Assembly (NCBI GenBank): GCA_030148545.1
Contig: JASBTF010000002.1
Location: 485,218 to 549,217, forward strand
DNA: 64,000 nucleotides
Source: Pseudomonadota bacterium
GTDB taxonomy: Bacteria; Pseudomonadota; Alphaproteobacteria; UBA2136; JASBTF01
Direction of reading: 5' to 3'
Part shown: positions 9,923 through 17,249 of the stretch, piece by piece
Layout: each line of letters opens with the position of its first letter
Numbering within the stretch: the first letter of the stretch is position 1
The notes under the pieces: model-generated
The model's database searches: none
The model's input: only the letters and a program-made list of their open reading frames with translations
Told to the model about the DNA's origin: nothing
Program-made: the position numbers and the translations under genes

Positions 9923-10014
9923 TATCTAAGTGTGCGGCCATTTTTGGCACACTCCTTGAATGTATGCAGTCGTAAGGCGCGTTGAGCGCTAAGAACGATG
10001 AGAGGAGGTGAGCC

Positions 10015-10620
10015 ATGAGTGCAACCGTAGGAAAAGGGAATATACCGCCGTTAATGACCCGGCTGAAAGAAGAGCTTAGCTTGCTGCGTGAGCAAGTAGC
10101 GGTACAGGACGAACTCATTAAAGAACTTGAAAAACAAGCACATGAAGATAGTTTAACCGCACTGCCAAATCGCCGTGCTTTTGAGCGCGAGATGAAGCGT
10201 GCGTTACACCAATATCGCCGTTACCGCCGTAGTGGTGCCGTGTTGTTGGTAGATATTAATAGTTTTAAAAGCATTAACGATTCATTAGGCCATGCCGCAG
10301 GTGACCGTGTGTTACAGCATGTAGCGCGTTTACTGCGCCAACATGTACGTGAGAGCGACATGGTAGCGCGCTGGGCAGGCGATGAGTTTGTCATACTGAT
10401 GGTTGAAGCTGATGGTGTGGATGCTGAGCTAAAAGCTGCAGAATTAATGGCTGCGATAAAGCAGGTGCCATGTCGTATTGATGACCAAGAAGTAAGCGTG
10501 AGCTTGAGTATTGGTAGTTGTGGGTTTGAAGCTGCACGCAGTGTTAAAGGGCTGATTGAGCGTGCCGATGCCGCAATGTATGAGCAGAAGAGTAATTACC
10601 ATACAGCTTTAGCAGTTTGA
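10015..10620 (+). CDS. GGDEF-domain protein (AGDEF variant)
   Basis: Soluble 201-aa diguanylate cyclase-like protein. A short N-terminal coiled coil (residues ~10-40, LKEELSLLREQVAVQDELIK) precedes the GGDEF domain (DSLTALPNRRAF). The signature is AGDEF in RWAGDEFVIL; this variant can be active in other proteins. RESD five residues before it is a canonical RxxD inhibitory site, so product feedback is possible. A very strong ribosome site (GAGGAGGTG) precedes the ATG. The next gene is a paralogue with the same architecture, so the pair looks like a tandem duplication. Confidence 0.85.
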   Translation: MSATVGKGNIPPLMTRLKEELSLLREQVAVQDELIKELEKQAHEDSLTALPNRRAFEREMKRALHQYRRYRRSGAVLLVDINSFKSINDSLGHAAGDRVLQHVARLLRQHVRESDMVARWAGDEFVILMVEADGVDAELKAAELMAAIKQVPCRIDDQEVSVSLSIGSCGFEAARSVKGLIERADAAMYEQKSNYHTALAV

Positions 10621-10716
10621 TAATAAACAGGGTTGTGCTAATTTTTTGCACCAACACTTGAAATAATAACTTTGTTGAATACAATATAGTTAGAGAGTTT
10701 GAAAAAGGACGTAGCC

Positions 10717-11364
10717 ATGAGCAAGAAAACAGCAAGCCACACAATGGAAGACCTGATGCAAATGCGTACCCGCGCAGGGGATACTGACTCTGCAGAAATG
10801 GATGGTCTACTTGCTGAGATGATTGAGCTAAAGAAAACTGTAGATTATCAAAACAAGCTTATCCACTCACTAGAAGAAGATGCGATGACCGACCCGCTGA
10901 CAAAGCTGGTGAATCGCCGTGTTTTTGAGCAAGAGCTGGTACGTTCCTTAGCTTCTGCTAAGCGTTATAACCGCCAACATGCACTGCTGATGATTGATGT
11001 AAATGGCTTTAAAGATATTAACGATAATTTGGGCCACAGCACGGGTGACCGTGTGTTGCAGCATATTGCCCAGCTGGTGAAGCAAAACACACGTCCAACC
11101 GATGTGGTGGCGCGTTACGGTGGTGATGAGTTTTGTGTAATTCTTAATGACATCCGTGCTGCGGAGAATGGTATGGAGCGTGCTAAAGCTCTATCTGATC
11201 TTATTGCTTTAACACCTTGCGCGACCGATAAAGGTACGATCACAGTACAACTTAGCATTGGGGCGTATGCTTTTGGTGCGAGTGATGAGTTGAAAGAGGT
11301 AATTGCGAAGGCAGACAAGTCTATGTACGACATTAAGCAGACTGCACCGCGCTCAATTTTTTAA
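10717..11364 (+). CDS. GGDEF-domain diguanylate cyclase
   Basis: 215-aa soluble protein, a paralogue of the gene just upstream: coiled-coil N-terminus (LLAEMIELKKTVDYQNKLI), then DPLTKLVNRRVFEQEL and the intact signature RYGGDEFCVIL with RPTD as I-site. It should make cyclic di-GMP. The ATG at 10717 has AAGGA upstream; a TTG 18 nt earlier is rejected. A promoter-like TTGAAA (10658-10663), 16-nt spacer, TACAAT (10680-10685) lies upstream, so it has its own transcript. Confidence 0.9.
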   Translation: MSKKTASHTMEDLMQMRTRAGDTDSAEMDGLLAEMIELKKTVDYQNKLIHSLEEDAMTDPLTKLVNRRVFEQELVRSLASAKRYNRQHALLMIDVNGFKDINDNLGHSTGDRVLQHIAQLVKQNTRPTDVVARYGGDEFCVILNDIRAAENGMERAKALSDLIALTPCATDKGTITVQLSIGAYAFGASDELKEVIAKADKSMYDIKQTAPRSIF

Positions 11365-11381
11365 GCTGAGTTTAAAATTTA

Positions 11382-11406
11382 AAAAGCGCCCTACGGGGCG
11401 TTTTTT
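11382..11406 (+). terminator. Rho-independent terminator after GGDEF pair
   Basis: GCGCCC-TAC-GGGGCG stem flanked by A-run and six T, directly after the second GGDEF gene. Confidence 0.85.
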
Positions 11407-11466
11407 GTTGTGACTTGCGTGCAAGAGATGGGGCAGATATGGTGCTCATCCGAAAGGGGTAAAACC

Positions 11467-11625
11467 ATGTTTGAATTCTTAAAGAAATTTTGGAAATGGA
11501 ATATGAAAACCAATGGTTTTTTTATTAATCGGATCATTGTCACTATCGTGATTGGAACCTTATTCGCCGCTTGGTTTTTCATAGATGCGTTTTTGTTAGG
11601 GAATTTAAATAACTGGATAAGCTAG
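11467..11625 (+). CDS. Small single-pass membrane protein
   Basis: 52-aa protein beginning MFEFLKKFWKWN, with one hydrophobic helix around residues 20-44 (INRIIVTIVIGTLFAAWFF). GAAAGGGG lies about 7 nt upstream of the ATG, which decides this start over a longer frame. It is followed after 12 nt by a second tiny membrane protein with the same layout (basic/aromatic head, one helix). I do not recognise either. Confidence 0.55.
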   Translation: MFEFLKKFWKWNMKTNGFFINRIIVTIVIGTLFAAWFFIDAFLLGNLNNWIS

Positions 11626-11637
11626 GGCGAGGTGCTA

Positions 11638-11772
11638 ATGCTTGAAATTATAAGAAGGGTTTTTATTGGTTATTGGAGATATAATTCCGGAAGAAGCCTA
11701 GGCTTTTTAATTATTATGTTTTGTATTCTTTTATTTTTTGTCAGTTTATTAATTAATGATTTTTTAATATAA
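11638..11772 (+). CDS. Small single-pass membrane protein
   Basis: 44-aa frame: a basic head (MLEIIRRVFIGYWRYNSGRS) and one long hydrophobic helix (LGFLIIMFCILLFFVSLL) ending NDFLI. GAGGTG lies 4 nt upstream of the ATG. Pairs with the preceding 52-aa membrane protein, probably on the same mRNA. The two could be a toxin-like or membrane-stress pair, but this is guesswork. Confidence 0.5.
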   Translation: MLEIIRRVFIGYWRYNSGRSLGFLIIMFCILLFFVSLLINDFLI

Positions 11773-12056
11773 AAAGTAAGGGCATTAGCCTCGCACCCTG
11801 CAGGCGGCTAAAGCCGTCCAAAAGCGACGTGCTGTCACTTTTAATTTTTGCCAAGCTTAATTGCTGCGTAGGACTTTCGTGGTCCCCAGCTCGCAGTGCG
11901 AGTGGGTCCACGCGGGGGACCGAGCTGGTATGGCAAAGCCATAAAAAAGGATTAAATATCGTTTTTAGGCGAGTGTCCCGGAGACTGATCTTTAGGTCAT
12001 GTCATAGGGGGGTGCCCCCAGTAATAAACCCCGGCTTTGCCGGGGTGAAATTATAT
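11773..12056. other. Intergenic stretch with repeats, no gene
   Basis: No credible coding frame. It contains one copy of the dispersed window repeat (11879-11940) and a GC-rich hairpin (CCCCGGC ttt GCCGGGG, about 12029-12045) that ends shortly before the left attachment site. Confidence 0.5.
11879..11940 (+). repeat. Dispersed intergenic repeat, copy A
   Basis: Begins GGTCCCCAGCTCGCAG, then a GCGAG inverted half, a GGTCCACGCGGGGG segment and ends near GGCAAAGCC. Related copies lie at 25094-25175, 42702-42787, 48958-49046 (reverse) and 63783-63866. Confidence 0.7.
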
Positions 12057-12085
12057 AAGTGGTGGCCAGGGGCGGGCTCGAACCG
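12057..12085. repeat. attL: copy of tRNA-Phe 3' end
   Basis: 29-bp sequence identical to 20450-20478. It contains the last 26 nt of tRNA-Phe including CCA but no other tRNA part, so it is the attachment half-site left by site-specific integration. The following bases contain GTTACAAAA-type repeats (about 12149-12170) that also occur near the other end, possible integrase arm sites. Confidence 0.9.
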
Positions 12086-12294
12086 AGTTTATGATAACCC
12101 AATAAAATCAATTATTTAGCAGAAGCCTGTTCGCCTCAACTACCCCAAACTGTTACAAAAACGTTACAAAAGCGCAAGCTCTAAGTGAACAGGGGGTGCC
12201 TTTTTATACGCCCGTTGAACGAGGGGGTACCAAGGGGGAGTGACATACTCTTTAGTATTCTATGAGAGCTTGAGATTTTCTCGTAGAAATTGGT

Positions 12295-13707
12295 TTAATT
12301 TAGTTCATCTGAGATAACTTTACGGTGCTTTTTAATTTGTTTCTTGATAGCTTTGGAGCCTAGTTTATTAGCTGCTCGGATAGCATATTTGATTGCATTA
12401 GCAGCTTCATTATAGTTTTGTGCGGTGAATTTATTTGAAATATTACGCCTGCGTATTTTAGTTTCACCTCTTTTGAGTCTATCTACTAAAAAAGTTTTGG
12501 ATGCTCTTCGTTTTTCTACTTCTAACTTCCAACGCAGCCTTCGCCAATAACGAGATAAAGTAGAAGAGCGAATTAAATAGCGCTTACCGTTAAAGGAAAT
12601 ACCTAAGTAGTCTAATTCTTTTGTTATTCCAGTGGTTGCAACTATTCCATTCTGTCTTACAAAACTGCATATAGTGGTTTTGGCATCGTTAATTTTTAGG
12701 GTGGTTCCTACATACTCTTTTAAGAGCTTGTTAACATTAGTCGCAACTTCCTGCTGAGTAAGGGTATTCTCTGGTAGAGAGACAAGTATATCATCAGAGT
12801 ATCTTTTATATAAGCCACCAAGGTTTACTTCAATGTATGCTTTCATCTGTAAGTCAAACTGCATCATGACAATATTAGATAAAAGAGCGGACATTGGTGA
12901 GCCTTGAGGGATACCATAGCTTTCAGTGTTACGTATTACGATAGACTTAGCATGTTTTCTAAAGTTATCGATTGAGCAAAGCCGGCCTTTTGGGGGAACC
13001 TTTAGACCTTGACTTTGTAACAGGTTTATCAATTCTTCTTTATCGCAGTGAGCATAATTTGTGTGTGATTTATATACCGTGAATTCTCCGTGGGGAAGTC
13101 GACCTTTACGAAGGGTTTGCCAATTAGCCAGCAAGGTGTCATGTGGGATAAAGTCAAAGAAACTTTTAATATCATATGCATACGCAGTACATGGAGCTAT
13201 CTCAGCTATTCGTTCAAATGCATCTTTAGCTAAATCAATATTGTCTAACCCCGTTTTGCGATAGGCAATTGAATTATTCTCTAGATGGTTATCTTTTACC
13301 CACTGGTCATATATAGGCTGTATTCTTTTTGCATAATATCTGTAAATATATCCATCCTTGTGACTTGCGTAGCGAAGTGGACGCTCTTTTTGTTTAACAC
13401 GGGTTCCAAAACCTTTGAAATATTTACCGAACCTACGTACTTTCTTATTGTAGCTTATGAAGGGTAAAAAAGAGTGTTTTGCAAGCTTAGACTCTGGTGC
13501 AGTAACCAATTTATAGGCTACCTCAGAATTACACGGCTCGTCTAAATGTTGGTAATATTTGCGTTGATAAACCTGAGATGCGTCACTGAGGAACTCTTTG
13601 TATGATAACTTTTTTAGTGGTGTTGCGAATGGCAAAACCCCTGAAGGGGACGTCGCGTCTGTCGCTAAATCCTTCAGGGGTGTCTTAAGGTGCTGTTTGG
13701 TGGTCAT
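12295..13707 (-). CDS. Defence-type reverse transcriptase (DRT2-like)
   Basis: Reverse transcriptase of 470 aa from the ATG at 13707 (a GTG at 13734 is the alternative; neither has a clear ribosome site). Motifs in order: RPLRYASH followed by IYRYYAKRI (~110-130), AYDIKSFFDFI with catalytic Asp (~177-187), SYGIPQGSPMSALLSNI (~263-279), KRYSDDILVSL with the catalytic Asp pair in YSDD (~303-306), and LDYLGISFNGKRY, then a Lys/Arg-rich C-terminus. No maturase, HNH or integrase domain is present. From family knowledge the RPL.YASH...IY.YYA region and YxDDI context resemble the DRT2/UG class of antiviral RTs more than retrons or group II introns; the exact class is inference. It is preceded by a candidate template RNA with its own promoter. 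Confidence 0.8.
   Translation of the reverse strand: MTTKQHLKTPLKDLATDATSPSGVLPFATPLKKLSYKEFLSDASQVYQRKYYQHLDEPCNSEVAYKLVTAPESKLAKHSFLPFISYNKKVRRFGKYFKGFGTRVKQKERPLRYASHKDGYIYRYYAKRIQPIYDQWVKDNHLENNSIAYRKTGLDNIDLAKDAFERIAEIAPCTAYAYDIKSFFDFIPHDTLLANWQTLRKGRLPHGEFTVYKSHTNYAHCDKEELINLLQSQGLKVPPKGRLCSIDNFRKHAKSIVIRNTESYGIPQGSPMSALLSNIVMMQFDLQMKAYIEVNLGGLYKRYSDDILVSLPENTLTQQEVATNVNKLLKEYVGTTLKINDAKTTICSFVRQNGIVATTGITKELDYLGISFNGKRYLIRSSTLSRYWRRLRWKLEVEKRRASKTFLVDRLKRGETKIRRRNISNKFTAQNYNEAANAIKYAIRAANKLGSKAIKKQIKKHRKVISDELN
13637..13681 (-). other. Strong hairpin inside the 5' part of the RT gene
   Basis: Perfect 11-bp inverted repeat (arms 13637-13647 and 13671-13681, ACCCCTGAAGG and complement), loop of 23 nt. 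On the coding strand the 3' arm runs into TTTT, so it resembles an intrinsic terminator inside codons ~9-24. It could be the 3' boundary of the upstream RNA, or attenuate RT expression. Confidence 0.6.
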
Positions 13708-13739
13708 ACAAAAACCGCTCAGCCAACGCCACACTTTGG

Positions 13740-13987
13740 TGAAAGAGAGGGATTCACCGCAAGGTTATTTAGCAGCATAATCACTCATACCTCACTCTAC
13801 GCAATTGCCATAGTATGTTACTATACAATATGGGGTAACCATTAGCATGAGTTACAGAAACAAAGTTCGTAACTTAACTTGGTATACCATCAAGGTTATA
13901 CTTGTGACTTACGATATTATCGAAGTTATCAAGTTTGTACTTGACTCGGTAAACCGACCATCCCTGCTCAGCTTTCCTAGCAGGCGG
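13740..13987 (-). ncRNA. Candidate structured template RNA of the RT locus
   Basis: About 250 nt between the promoter at 13993-14020 and the RT gene. In transcript order the sequence holds these hairpins: 13963-13984 (6 bp), 13946-13957 (5 bp), 13929-13944 (5 bp), 13908-13926 (8 bp, one bulge), 13891-13904 (4 bp), 13850-13874 (6 bp), 13810-13824 (6 bp) and 13738-13758 (6 bp). Two of them share the motif CAAG-N6-CTTG 39 nt apart. No sense ORF with a start and ribosome site covers it. DRT2-type and retron RTs use an upstream RNA as template, so this is the expected place and size; the RNA itself is inferred. Confidence 0.6.
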
Positions 13988-13990
13988 TAG
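13847..13990 (+). other. Open frame on the cDNA strand of the candidate RNA
   Basis: ATG (13847) to TAG (13988-13990), 47 codons; the frame is open from 13814. The peptide starts MSYRNKVRNLTWYTIKVI and carries an internal hydrophobic repeat (IKVILV, then IKFVLD 13 codons later). It has no good ribosome site. Its only stop lies at the predicted 5' end of the RNA on the other strand, so a cDNA ending at the RNA terminus would lack it. May be chance; noted because DRT2 makes a concatemeric ORF this way. Confidence 0.3.
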
Positions 13991-13992
13991 TG

Positions 13993-14020
13993 AATATACC
14001 ATAAGTAGTAGTTTTGTCAA
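13993..14020 (-). promoter_or_regulatory. Near-consensus sigma-70-type promoter for the RT RNA
   Basis: Minus strand: -35 TTGACA (14015-14020), 16-nt spacer, -10 TATATT (13993-13998). Expected transcription start near 13986, right before the first hairpin. It lies 68 nt after the OLD gene stop, so the RNA/RT unit can be expressed separately. Confidence 0.75.
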
Positions 14021-14087
14021 TCACCTATTGAGAGTGATAATGATAGCTTTATGCTCTTTGAGCTATGGATTTCATAAAGAGTCAAAA

Positions 14088-15812
14088 CTAGCTTTCTATC
14101 CCATTCCATTGACGTATTTGTTGGCATAAATCATTTAGCTGCTTTTCTAAGTCTAGAGTGTACATGTTTGTTTGATTAATTTCTGGGGTAAGGCGTTCTG
14201 CAAGGATAGATTTCTTAGCTTTATTGGTCATGTATGATTTTCTAGTTACACTTAGTGTGGGAGCATAGGATTCATGAAAGTCTTCATAGGTTTCAATTTG
14301 TTTAACAGATGTTTTGCCAATGTGTTTAGCAATAGCTTCAGGGGGTAAGTAGTTTTCAATTTCCTTACCTTTGGTAACCCAAACCATGAGAGAGTTTTCT
14401 TCAAAACCAGCTTTTAACCGTTTCTTAGTACTATTTAGCCCAGTACTAGAAGTTTTTTTATCACTATCCATTAAAATGGCAGCATTCCGGTTAAAGGTAA
14501 GAATATTAATTAGCTCGTTATTCTCTGTAGATGTATCAAAGTGAGACAGAATGCGTCCACCATAGTAAATACATTGGTAGTGCAACCCTTCTTGTAATTG
14601 ACCATTAGTATGTTCAGCTATCCAGCGGTTAAGGTAAATACGATCAGAAGGGCCTTCAACCCAGATTACTCCGTTGGACTGTAGTATATCACTGGCTCTA
14701 ATGTCTAAGTCATCCAAGATATTACAATTGCAAATATACGTTTTAGCTGTTGTCGCGCTAGAAACATTGTTTTTACTTGAGACATGAATAATTTGGCTAT
14801 CTTCACATGCGCTATATTGATCAATTAATACGTTTGAATGGGTGGTAATAAAAATGGGGCAGCCGTGTTCAATAGATATGTGGTGTAGATAGTTGATAAG
14901 TCGCCTTAGTAGAGCTGGGTGTAAATTGTTTTCTAACTCTTCAAAGCAGAAAATAAACTCTGAAAGCTTCTTCTTTTTTTCTTTAGGTAGAATATGAATA
15001 TAAGTCAAAACCATAATCACAGTTTTTAAGCCGCTGCCAGATAGAGATAGTGCGATATGTGTTTTACCTTCTTCTGATAAGTATATTTCCCAGTAACCAT
15101 TGTCCTTCTGTTGGCAGTGAATACTTTTAAATGTAAACTCGGGCTCAAATATTGTATTGAGGGCGTTAAGAATATCTTCATCTACAACAGAGCTGTTTTT
15201 TTCAACTTTATTTAAATACCTTTGTATTATGTTAGTGACACCAGTTCCATTATTTTGAATGGCGGTATTGGTATCAGGCTCTGGCACAATATCTCTCTCT
15301 GCGTGAATGCGTGCAAGTTCTTTACCAGCAAAGGGGTTTTCAAAGATCGCTCCCAACTTTCTTAGGTGTGATGTATCGTAAAGCTCTTCTATGTGTGGGT
15401 TGGGGTTAGCATCAATGGTTGCTGGTTTTTGTACGCTTATGATTTGATAATTATTGCTACTAACACCTTCGGCTTTTGCTAGTTTCCCAATGTATTCTTT
15501 ACCATAGTGCCAGTGATTTCCTAATATACCGTCACTGCTGGTACGACGTTTTTGAAAGACTGTTTCTAGTACATTTTGAGTAAGGTTGCGGTGTATTTCA
15601 ATAGTAGGTTCGTGTTTCTTTAAGTGGTAGCTAGCTTCTGGAAAAGAGAAGTCTTCCTGTATGAGATGCTTGAATATATCCAGCAGTGATGATTTTCCAG
15701 AGTTGTTACGTCCAATGATAATATTCAAATTTTTGATATCATCAAAACCAGCAAGTTTCTCATCAAAGCATTTGTAATTTTTGAAGTAAACTCGCACACC
15801 TTGGTATTGCAT
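14088..15812 (-). CDS. OLD-family ATPase/TOPRIM nuclease
   Basis: 574-aa protein with an N-terminal ABC/SMC-type ATPase and a C-terminal TOPRIM domain. Walker A is GRNNSGKSS (34-42); the signature-like LSLSGSGLKTVIMVL and Walker B FCFEELENNLHP follow near 260-300; the TOPRIM Glu is in WVEGPSDRIYLNRW and the acidic pair in AILMDSDKK, then KGKEIENYLPPEA. This is the layout of overcoming-lysogenization-defect nucleases, which act in several anti-phage systems (Gabija GajA, PARIS-like and Retron-Eco8-type effectors). No UvrD-like GajB partner is present. AAGGAT lies 7 nt upstream of the ATG. Convincing as an ATPase-nuclease; its partnership with the RT is inference from position. Confidence 0.85.
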   Translation of the reverse strand: MQYQGVRVYFKNYKCFDEKLAGFDDIKNLNIIIGRNNSGKSSLLDIFKHLIQEDFSFPEASYHLKKHEPTIEIHRNLTQNVLETVFQKRRTSSDGILGNHWHYGKEYIGKLAKAEGVSSNNYQIISVQKPATIDANPNPHIEELYDTSHLRKLGAIFENPFAGKELARIHAERDIVPEPDTNTAIQNNGTGVTNIIQRYLNKVEKNSSVVDEDILNALNTIFEPEFTFKSIHCQQKDNGYWEIYLSEEGKTHIALSLSGSGLKTVIMVLTYIHILPKEKKKKLSEFIFCFEELENNLHPALLRRLINYLHHISIEHGCPIFITTHSNVLIDQYSACEDSQIIHVSSKNNVSSATTAKTYICNCNILDDLDIRASDILQSNGVIWVEGPSDRIYLNRWIAEHTNGQLQEGLHYQCIYYGGRILSHFDTSTENNELINILTFNRNAAILMDSDKKTSSTGLNSTKKRLKAGFEENSLMVWVTKGKEIENYLPPEAIAKHIGKTSVKQIETYEDFHESYAPTLSVTRKSYMTNKAKKSILAERLTPEINQTNMYTLDLEKQLNDLCQQIRQWNGIES

Positions 15813-15912
15813 ATACTATCCTTAAATCTATTGTGAATTAGCGTTTGCAAGCTAACATCATTCTACTAGAAGTTAAAGGTGTTGGTGCTTATTAGTTATG
15901 TACAGCCAGATA

Positions 15913-16086
15913 TTAATTTGTTCGCTCGCACCGTTTCCACTGCTCTTCCTCTCCGCCGTCTTCTAGCTCACCTGTTTCGGTATTGTAGTTCATGATTTGT
16001 ACAACCTTCTTGCATAGTTTGGGTGCGTTAGGTGGTGGGGCGAACAAGAGGGCTGTTCCGAATAGTACTGCTGCTAAGATTTCCAT
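15913..16086 (-). CDS. Small exported-looking protein, two cysteines
   Basis: 57-aa frame starting MEILAAVLFGTALLFAPPP: a short hydrophobic N-terminus like a signal peptide or anchor, then a basic stretch (KLCKKVVQIM) and an acidic stretch (ETGELEDGGEEEQW), ending KRCERTN. Cys25 and Cys53 could form a disulfide if exported. GAAGGA lies 9 nt upstream of the ATG. Third in a run of three small genes ahead of the OLD gene (100-nt gap). Not recognised. Confidence 0.6.
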   Translation of the reverse strand: MEILAAVLFGTALLFAPPPNAPKLCKKVVQIMNYNTETGELEDGGEEEQWKRCERTN

Positions 16087-16105
16087 TAGATTTATCCTTC
16101 GTTAC

Positions 16106-16300
16106 CTAAGCAAGATAATTCAATGGCCAAAGGATCACTTGAAGCATATACAGCAAGCCGTTCCCAGTGTCACACCAGAGTAAGCCCCAGAACCCTGACT
16201 CTGACATACAGCTTAAGCGACTACCGATTAACATCAGTAAACCATGTAGGCCACCAACGATACAGTAGCCATAACCAATATAAGCAATCCAACTAGGCAT
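16106..16300 (-). CDS. Small membrane protein
   Basis: 64 aa, hydrophobic throughout with two likely helices (IAYIGYGYCIVGGLHGLLMLI and WGLLWCDTGNGLLYMLQVIL region). GGAGAT lies 8 nt upstream, inside the end of the preceding gene; only one base separates the genes, so translation is coupled. Unknown function. Confidence 0.6.
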   Translation of the reverse strand: MPSWIAYIGYGYCIVGGLHGLLMLIGSRLSCMSESGFWGLLWCDTGNGLLYMLQVILWPLNYLA

Positions 16301-16301
16301 T

Positions 16302-16685
16302 TTATTTATCTCCTTTGCTTCTTAAGAGGTAGGCGATGGGGGCGAATACTAACGATATGACGAACCACATTAGTAGGAGCTTTGAGTAATCAACATTCTG
16401 TCCCCAGTGTGGGCGAGTCAGAAGAAAGCTATGTCCTGCGGGTTCACCTTGAAAGCCTATCCATGGCGGGAATATGCCAAGTGCGAGTATAGCTATAACC
16501 CATAGGCCAATAAGTGCGTTGGTTTTATGTTGCATGAGTATTCTAATGCCCCTTCCTAGTAGTTTTATCTTGTGAATGTTGCGTGCGATGTTTTCAATGA
16601 GCTTACAAATGTATTTCCCTAGTAGGTATATGAGCCAAAGCTTCAAAGGGATAACGATAATGGCAGCCATAATTTCAAAGGGCAT
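16302..16685 (-). CDS. Membrane protein with three helices
   Basis: 127 aa starting MPFEIMAAIIVIPLKLWL. Hydrophobic helices at about 3-25, 53-72 and 98-118, with a basic loop (KLIENIARNIHKIKLLGRGIR) between the first two. GGAGGA five nt upstream fixes this start; the longer frame runs through a structured RNA region and is not credible. Heads a three-gene run before the OLD nuclease; could be a membrane effector or an unrelated element gene. Confidence 0.6.
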   Translation of the reverse strand: MPFEIMAAIIVIPLKLWLIYLLGKYICKLIENIARNIHKIKLLGRGIRILMQHKTNALIGLWVIAILALGIFPPWIGFQGEPAGHSFLLTRPHWGQNVDYSKLLLMWFVISLVFAPIAYLLRSKGDK

Positions 16686-16741
16686 AATTTCCTCCATGTT
16701 ATACAATAGGCTGCATGTGCTGAGCATATAGCAGCCGGAGG

Positions 16742-16877
16742 TTAAGAACCGAACGATAGAACGGCGCAGTGCTTTTGGGCAAGGCCTTGGACAGAACACT
16801 GCCCTCCGGCCAAATGGAACCGAAAGGCAGCACTGTTTAACGACTGTGCAGAGAGTCGCTATCGTTGGGGTTCTTAA
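16742..16877. ncRNA. Long stem-closed structured element
   Basis: Two distant arms pair over 17 bp with one small internal loop: 16742-16750 with 16869-16877 (TTAAGAACC) and 16752-16759 with 16859-16866 (AACGATAG). Inside are a 7-bp helix (16767-16773 with 16829-16835) and a 5-bp hairpin (16841-16858). A separate 7-bp hairpin (CATGCCA) follows at 16884-16902. If transcribed on the minus strand it would be the leader of the membrane-protein operon, where ACCTCC (complement of 16737-16742) could mask the GGAGG ribosome site at 16691-16695. Alternatives are a stand-alone RNA or a replication origin. Confidence 0.5.
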
Positions 16878-16902
16878 GCCCCACATGCCAACCACTGGCA
16901 TG

Positions 16903-17249
16903 CCTAAGCACTTTAGAGAATGTTACGACGGAGCACAACCCATCTGTTTTTGTATGACCGAAGGGGGGCGAGTACAATCGTATAAACCTACCGTAACCTA
17001 CCGTTGATTACCTATAGAGGTGGTACGAAGGAGGGCGCCCCTACAGACTAACACTAGAACTATTAGTTACATTACCGTTCCCATCAACACATAACGCTGA
17101 CCACCGAAGGGGAGACGGTCGCGGCGCCACCCCATTGCTCTGTTAAGCAAATGAACAATGGCCAACGCCGGTCACCTAACCAATGGCCGCCAATTGCTTA
17201 CAATTGTACCATTAGGGGAACCCGTTAATTTAACAATTGATACAGTTGG
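16903..17249. other. Intergenic region with short repeats, possible origin
   Basis: No gene seen. Contains a tandem pair of 10-mers AACCTACCGT (16985-16994, 16995-17004), two CAATGGCC direct repeats (17156 and 17181 areas) and small palindromes (CAATTG near 17191 and 17201). It lies next to the polymerase-like gene, where an element origin could sit, but two repeats are too few to claim iterons. Confidence 0.35.

Noticed and set aside
13735-13790. Short frame MSDYAAK-stop upstream and in frame with the RT, with a GAGGT site
   Set aside because: Only seven codons; spacing of the ribosome site is poor and it lies in the hairpin region. No reason to claim a leader peptide or stop read-through.
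12295-14020. Group II intron or classical retron
   Set aside because: No maturase or HNH domain and no intron domain V/VI; the RT lacks the NAxxH motif I expect in retrons and no clear msr/msd with flanking a1/a2 repeats beside it was found.
16686-16901. N-terminal extension of the 127-aa membrane protein (to 199 aa)
   Set aside because: It runs through a strongly paired region and the internal start has a perfect ribosome site.
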